Positions 5,736 to 6,421 of a stretch of 6,421 nt of DNA are shown here, in pieces. The stretch lies in contig JAIXXW010000384.1 in the NCBI GenBank assembly GCA_027490555.1, forward strand, positions 1 to 6,421, read 5' to 3'. The notes beneath the pieces are model-generated. The model did no database searches and was not told the DNA's origin. It saw only the letters and a program-made list of their open reading frames with translations. Position 1 is the stretch's first letter, and each line of letters begins with the position of its first letter. The DNA is from Comamonadaceae bacterium. GTDB taxonomy: Bacteria > Pseudomonadota > Gammaproteobacteria > Burkholderiales > Burkholderiaceae_C. The translations under genes and the position numbers were made by a program.

Positions 5736-5800
5736 GCGTCTCGGACACCGTGGCAGGGCTTTGCAGGGCCGTTTTGAGCCCGCGCTGGGGCGCACCGTGA
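5732..5800 (+). other. 22-codon bridging mini-ORF between the FAD dehydrogenase and YkgJ-type genes
   Basis: An ATG at 5732-5734 overlaps the dehydrogenase stop as ATGA. The frame runs 22 codons, starting MSVSDTVAG and ending SPRWGAP, to a TGA at 5798-5800. That stop overlaps the GTG start of the YkgJ-type gene as GTGA (5797-5800). It fills the whole gap between the two genes and has the same frame geometry as the mini-ORF at 878-925. I know no homologue. It may carry ribosomes from one gene to the next, or be a chance open frame. Confidence 0.35.
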
Positions 5801-6141
5801 GCCACCCCCATCCCAGCGCCAGCGACAACCCATGCATGCACTGCGGGGCCTGCTGCGCCCATTTCAGGGTGTCGTTTTACTGGGCCGAAGCCCTGGAAAA
5901 CGGCCTGCCCGAGGCCTGGTACGAAGCGCTGACCCCCACCCTGGCCTGCATGCAAGGCACCAACAGCCCATCCCCACGCTGCGCCGCGCTGGAAGGCGAA
6001 GTCGGCCACGCTGTGCGCTGCCGTGTCTATGCGCAGCGCACCAGCCCTTGCCGCCAGGTGCTCGCAGGCGATGAGCAATGCCGCAAGGCACGCACAAGCC
6101 ATGGTTTGCCGCCAGCTGTCCACCCGCTGACAAGCCACTAA
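5797..6141 (+). CDS. YkgJ-family cysteine cluster protein (CxxCGxCC)
   Basis: The product is a small cytoplasmic protein of 114 residues from the GTG start. The N-terminal CMHCGACC (Cys13, 16, 19, 20) is the signature of the YkgJ/UPF0153 zinc- or iron-chelating family. It is followed by HFRVSFYWAEA, by Cys51 and Cys62, and by the second family block CRVYAQRTSPCR (Cys75, Cys85) with Cys95 near the end. RTSPCR has Thr where RPSPCR is usual in relatives I remember. The metal and function are unknown. The GTG at 5797 is preferred because GGGG (5787-5790) lies 6 bases upstream and the protein then begins close to the cysteine cluster, as is typical. A TTG at 5761 would add 12 atypical residues. 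The gene lies between the dehydrogenase and thyA, probably in the same transcript. Confidence 0.87.
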   Translation: MSHPHPSASDNPCMHCGACCAHFRVSFYWAEALENGLPEAWYEALTPTLACMQGTNSPSPRCAALEGEVGHAVRCRVYAQRTSPCRQVLAGDEQCRKARTSHGLPPAVHPLTSH

Positions 6142-6144
6142 ACT

Positions 6145-6148
6145 GGAG
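6145..6148 (+). promoter_or_regulatory. Ribosome binding site of thyA
   Basis: GGAG lies in the 11-base gap after the YkgJ-type stop, 4 bases before the thyA ATG. It is the only clear translation signal in the gap; no convincing separate promoter was seen. Confidence 0.5.
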
Positions 6149-6152
6149 CCCC

Positions 6153-6421
6153 ATGAACACGCCCGCCCGCCCCATCCGCAGCCAGTACGAAGATTTCATG
6201 CGCCATGTCTACACGACGGGGGTGCAAAAAGGCGACCGCACCGGCACCGGCACACGCAGTGTGTTTGGCCACCAGATGCGTTTTGACCTGAACGAGGGCT
6301 TTCCGCTGGTCACCACCAAAAAGGTTTTTTTGCGCGCCATCATCGTCGAGCTGCTGTGGTTTTTGCGCGGCGACAGCAATGTGAAGTGGCTGCAGGAGCG
6401 CGGCTGCACCATCTGGGACGA
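6153..6421 (+). CDS. thyA: Thymidylate synthase, N-terminal part (cut by the window edge)
   Basis: The first 89 residues are present and the gene runs off the right edge. KGDRTGTGT (26-34) holds Arg29, equivalent to the phosphate-binding Arg21 of E. coli ThyA. FGHQMRFDL, GFPLVTTKK and ELLWFLRGDSN follow; Glu66 matches the catalytic E. coli Glu58 and Trp88 matches Trp80. The offset of 8 reflects a slightly longer N-terminus (NTPARPIRSQYEDFM). The enzyme methylates dUMP to dTMP with methylenetetrahydrofolate in the cytoplasm. The active-site cysteine lies beyond the window. The codons for V-F-L at 58-60 contain a seven-T run (6325-6331). Confidence 0.97.
   Translation, partial: MNTPARPIRSQYEDFMRHVYTTGVQKGDRTGTGTRSVFGHQMRFDLNEGFPLVTTKKVFLRAIIVELLWFLRGDSNVKWLQERGCTIWD

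Noticed and set aside
5761..5796. TTG start giving a 12-residue longer YkgJ-type protein
   Set aside because: GTG 5797 has GGGG at 6 bases and gives the usual short lead before the cysteine cluster; the extra residues look non-conserved.
4101..5837. Long open frame of 578 codons on the minus strand across the FAD dehydrogenase gene
   Set aside because: The translation is rich in His, Gln, Gly and Ala with no family motif, which is the usual mirror of a C/G-ending coding strand. The + strand gene has clear FAD and metal-site motifs.
6106..6144. Possible thyA promoter (TTGCCG with TAAACT)
   Set aside because: The spacing of 27 bases is far from 17, so no supported promoter; thyA is probably read from upstream.

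Overview
The window is GC-rich (about two thirds G+C by eye), densely coded DNA with strong C/G third-position bias. ThyA, YihY/BrkB, DUF2069, DUF962 and YkgJ-type proteins all have a betaproteobacterial look. The best guess is a Burkholderiales chromosome, probably Comamonadaceae (Rhodoferax, Limnohabitans, Hydrogenophaga or similar). This rests on protein style, not on a search. There are no tRNA or rRNA genes, insertion sequences, CRISPR arrays or phage genes. No stretch over 300 bases lacks a gene; the longest gap between recognised genes is about 60 bases.

Layout. Positions 1-66 hold the last codons of a gene, probably a PLP-dependent sulfhydrylase or cystathionine-gamma-synthase-type enzyme. 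Its stop overlaps the start of an alpha/beta-hydrolase gene (63-881). A cytochrome P450 (922-2250) and a small DUF962/Mpo1-like membrane protein (2268-2591) follow on the + strand. Converging on this group with only 4 bp between stops is a yihY/brkB-family membrane protein gene on the - strand (2596-3852). Its start lies 21 bp from the start of a divergent DUF2069 membrane protein gene (3874-4305). That gene is followed by an FAD-dependent 2-hydroxyacid dehydrogenase of the D-2-hydroxyglutarate/D-lactate type (4311-5735), a YkgJ-type CxxCGxCC protein (5797-6141) and the first 89 codons of thyA (6153 to the window edge).

How the genes may work together. The + strand genes form two runs that look like operons: 1-2591, and 3874 to beyond the right edge. 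The second run is mostly housekeeping (redox metabolism and dTMP synthesis). The first combines a hydrolase, a monooxygenase and a possible 2-hydroxy-fatty-acid dioxygenase homologue. A shared role in lipid or hydroxy-acid oxidation is possible but unproven.

Most unusual observation. Two junctions, hydrolase to P450 and FAD dehydrogenase to YkgJ, are each bridged by a tiny ORF. Each tiny ORF overlaps the upstream stop by 4 bases and the downstream start by 4 bases. At the first junction the hydrolase gene also ends in an in-phase T-TTT-TTA-AAA slippery run, built with what appears to be the only in-frame TTA codon of the window. An imperfect stem-loop begins 7 bases after the TTTTTTA heptamer. 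A -1 frameshift there would enter the tiny ORF and terminate exactly on the P450 start codon. This is a candidate frameshift and translational-coupling element and needs experimental testing.
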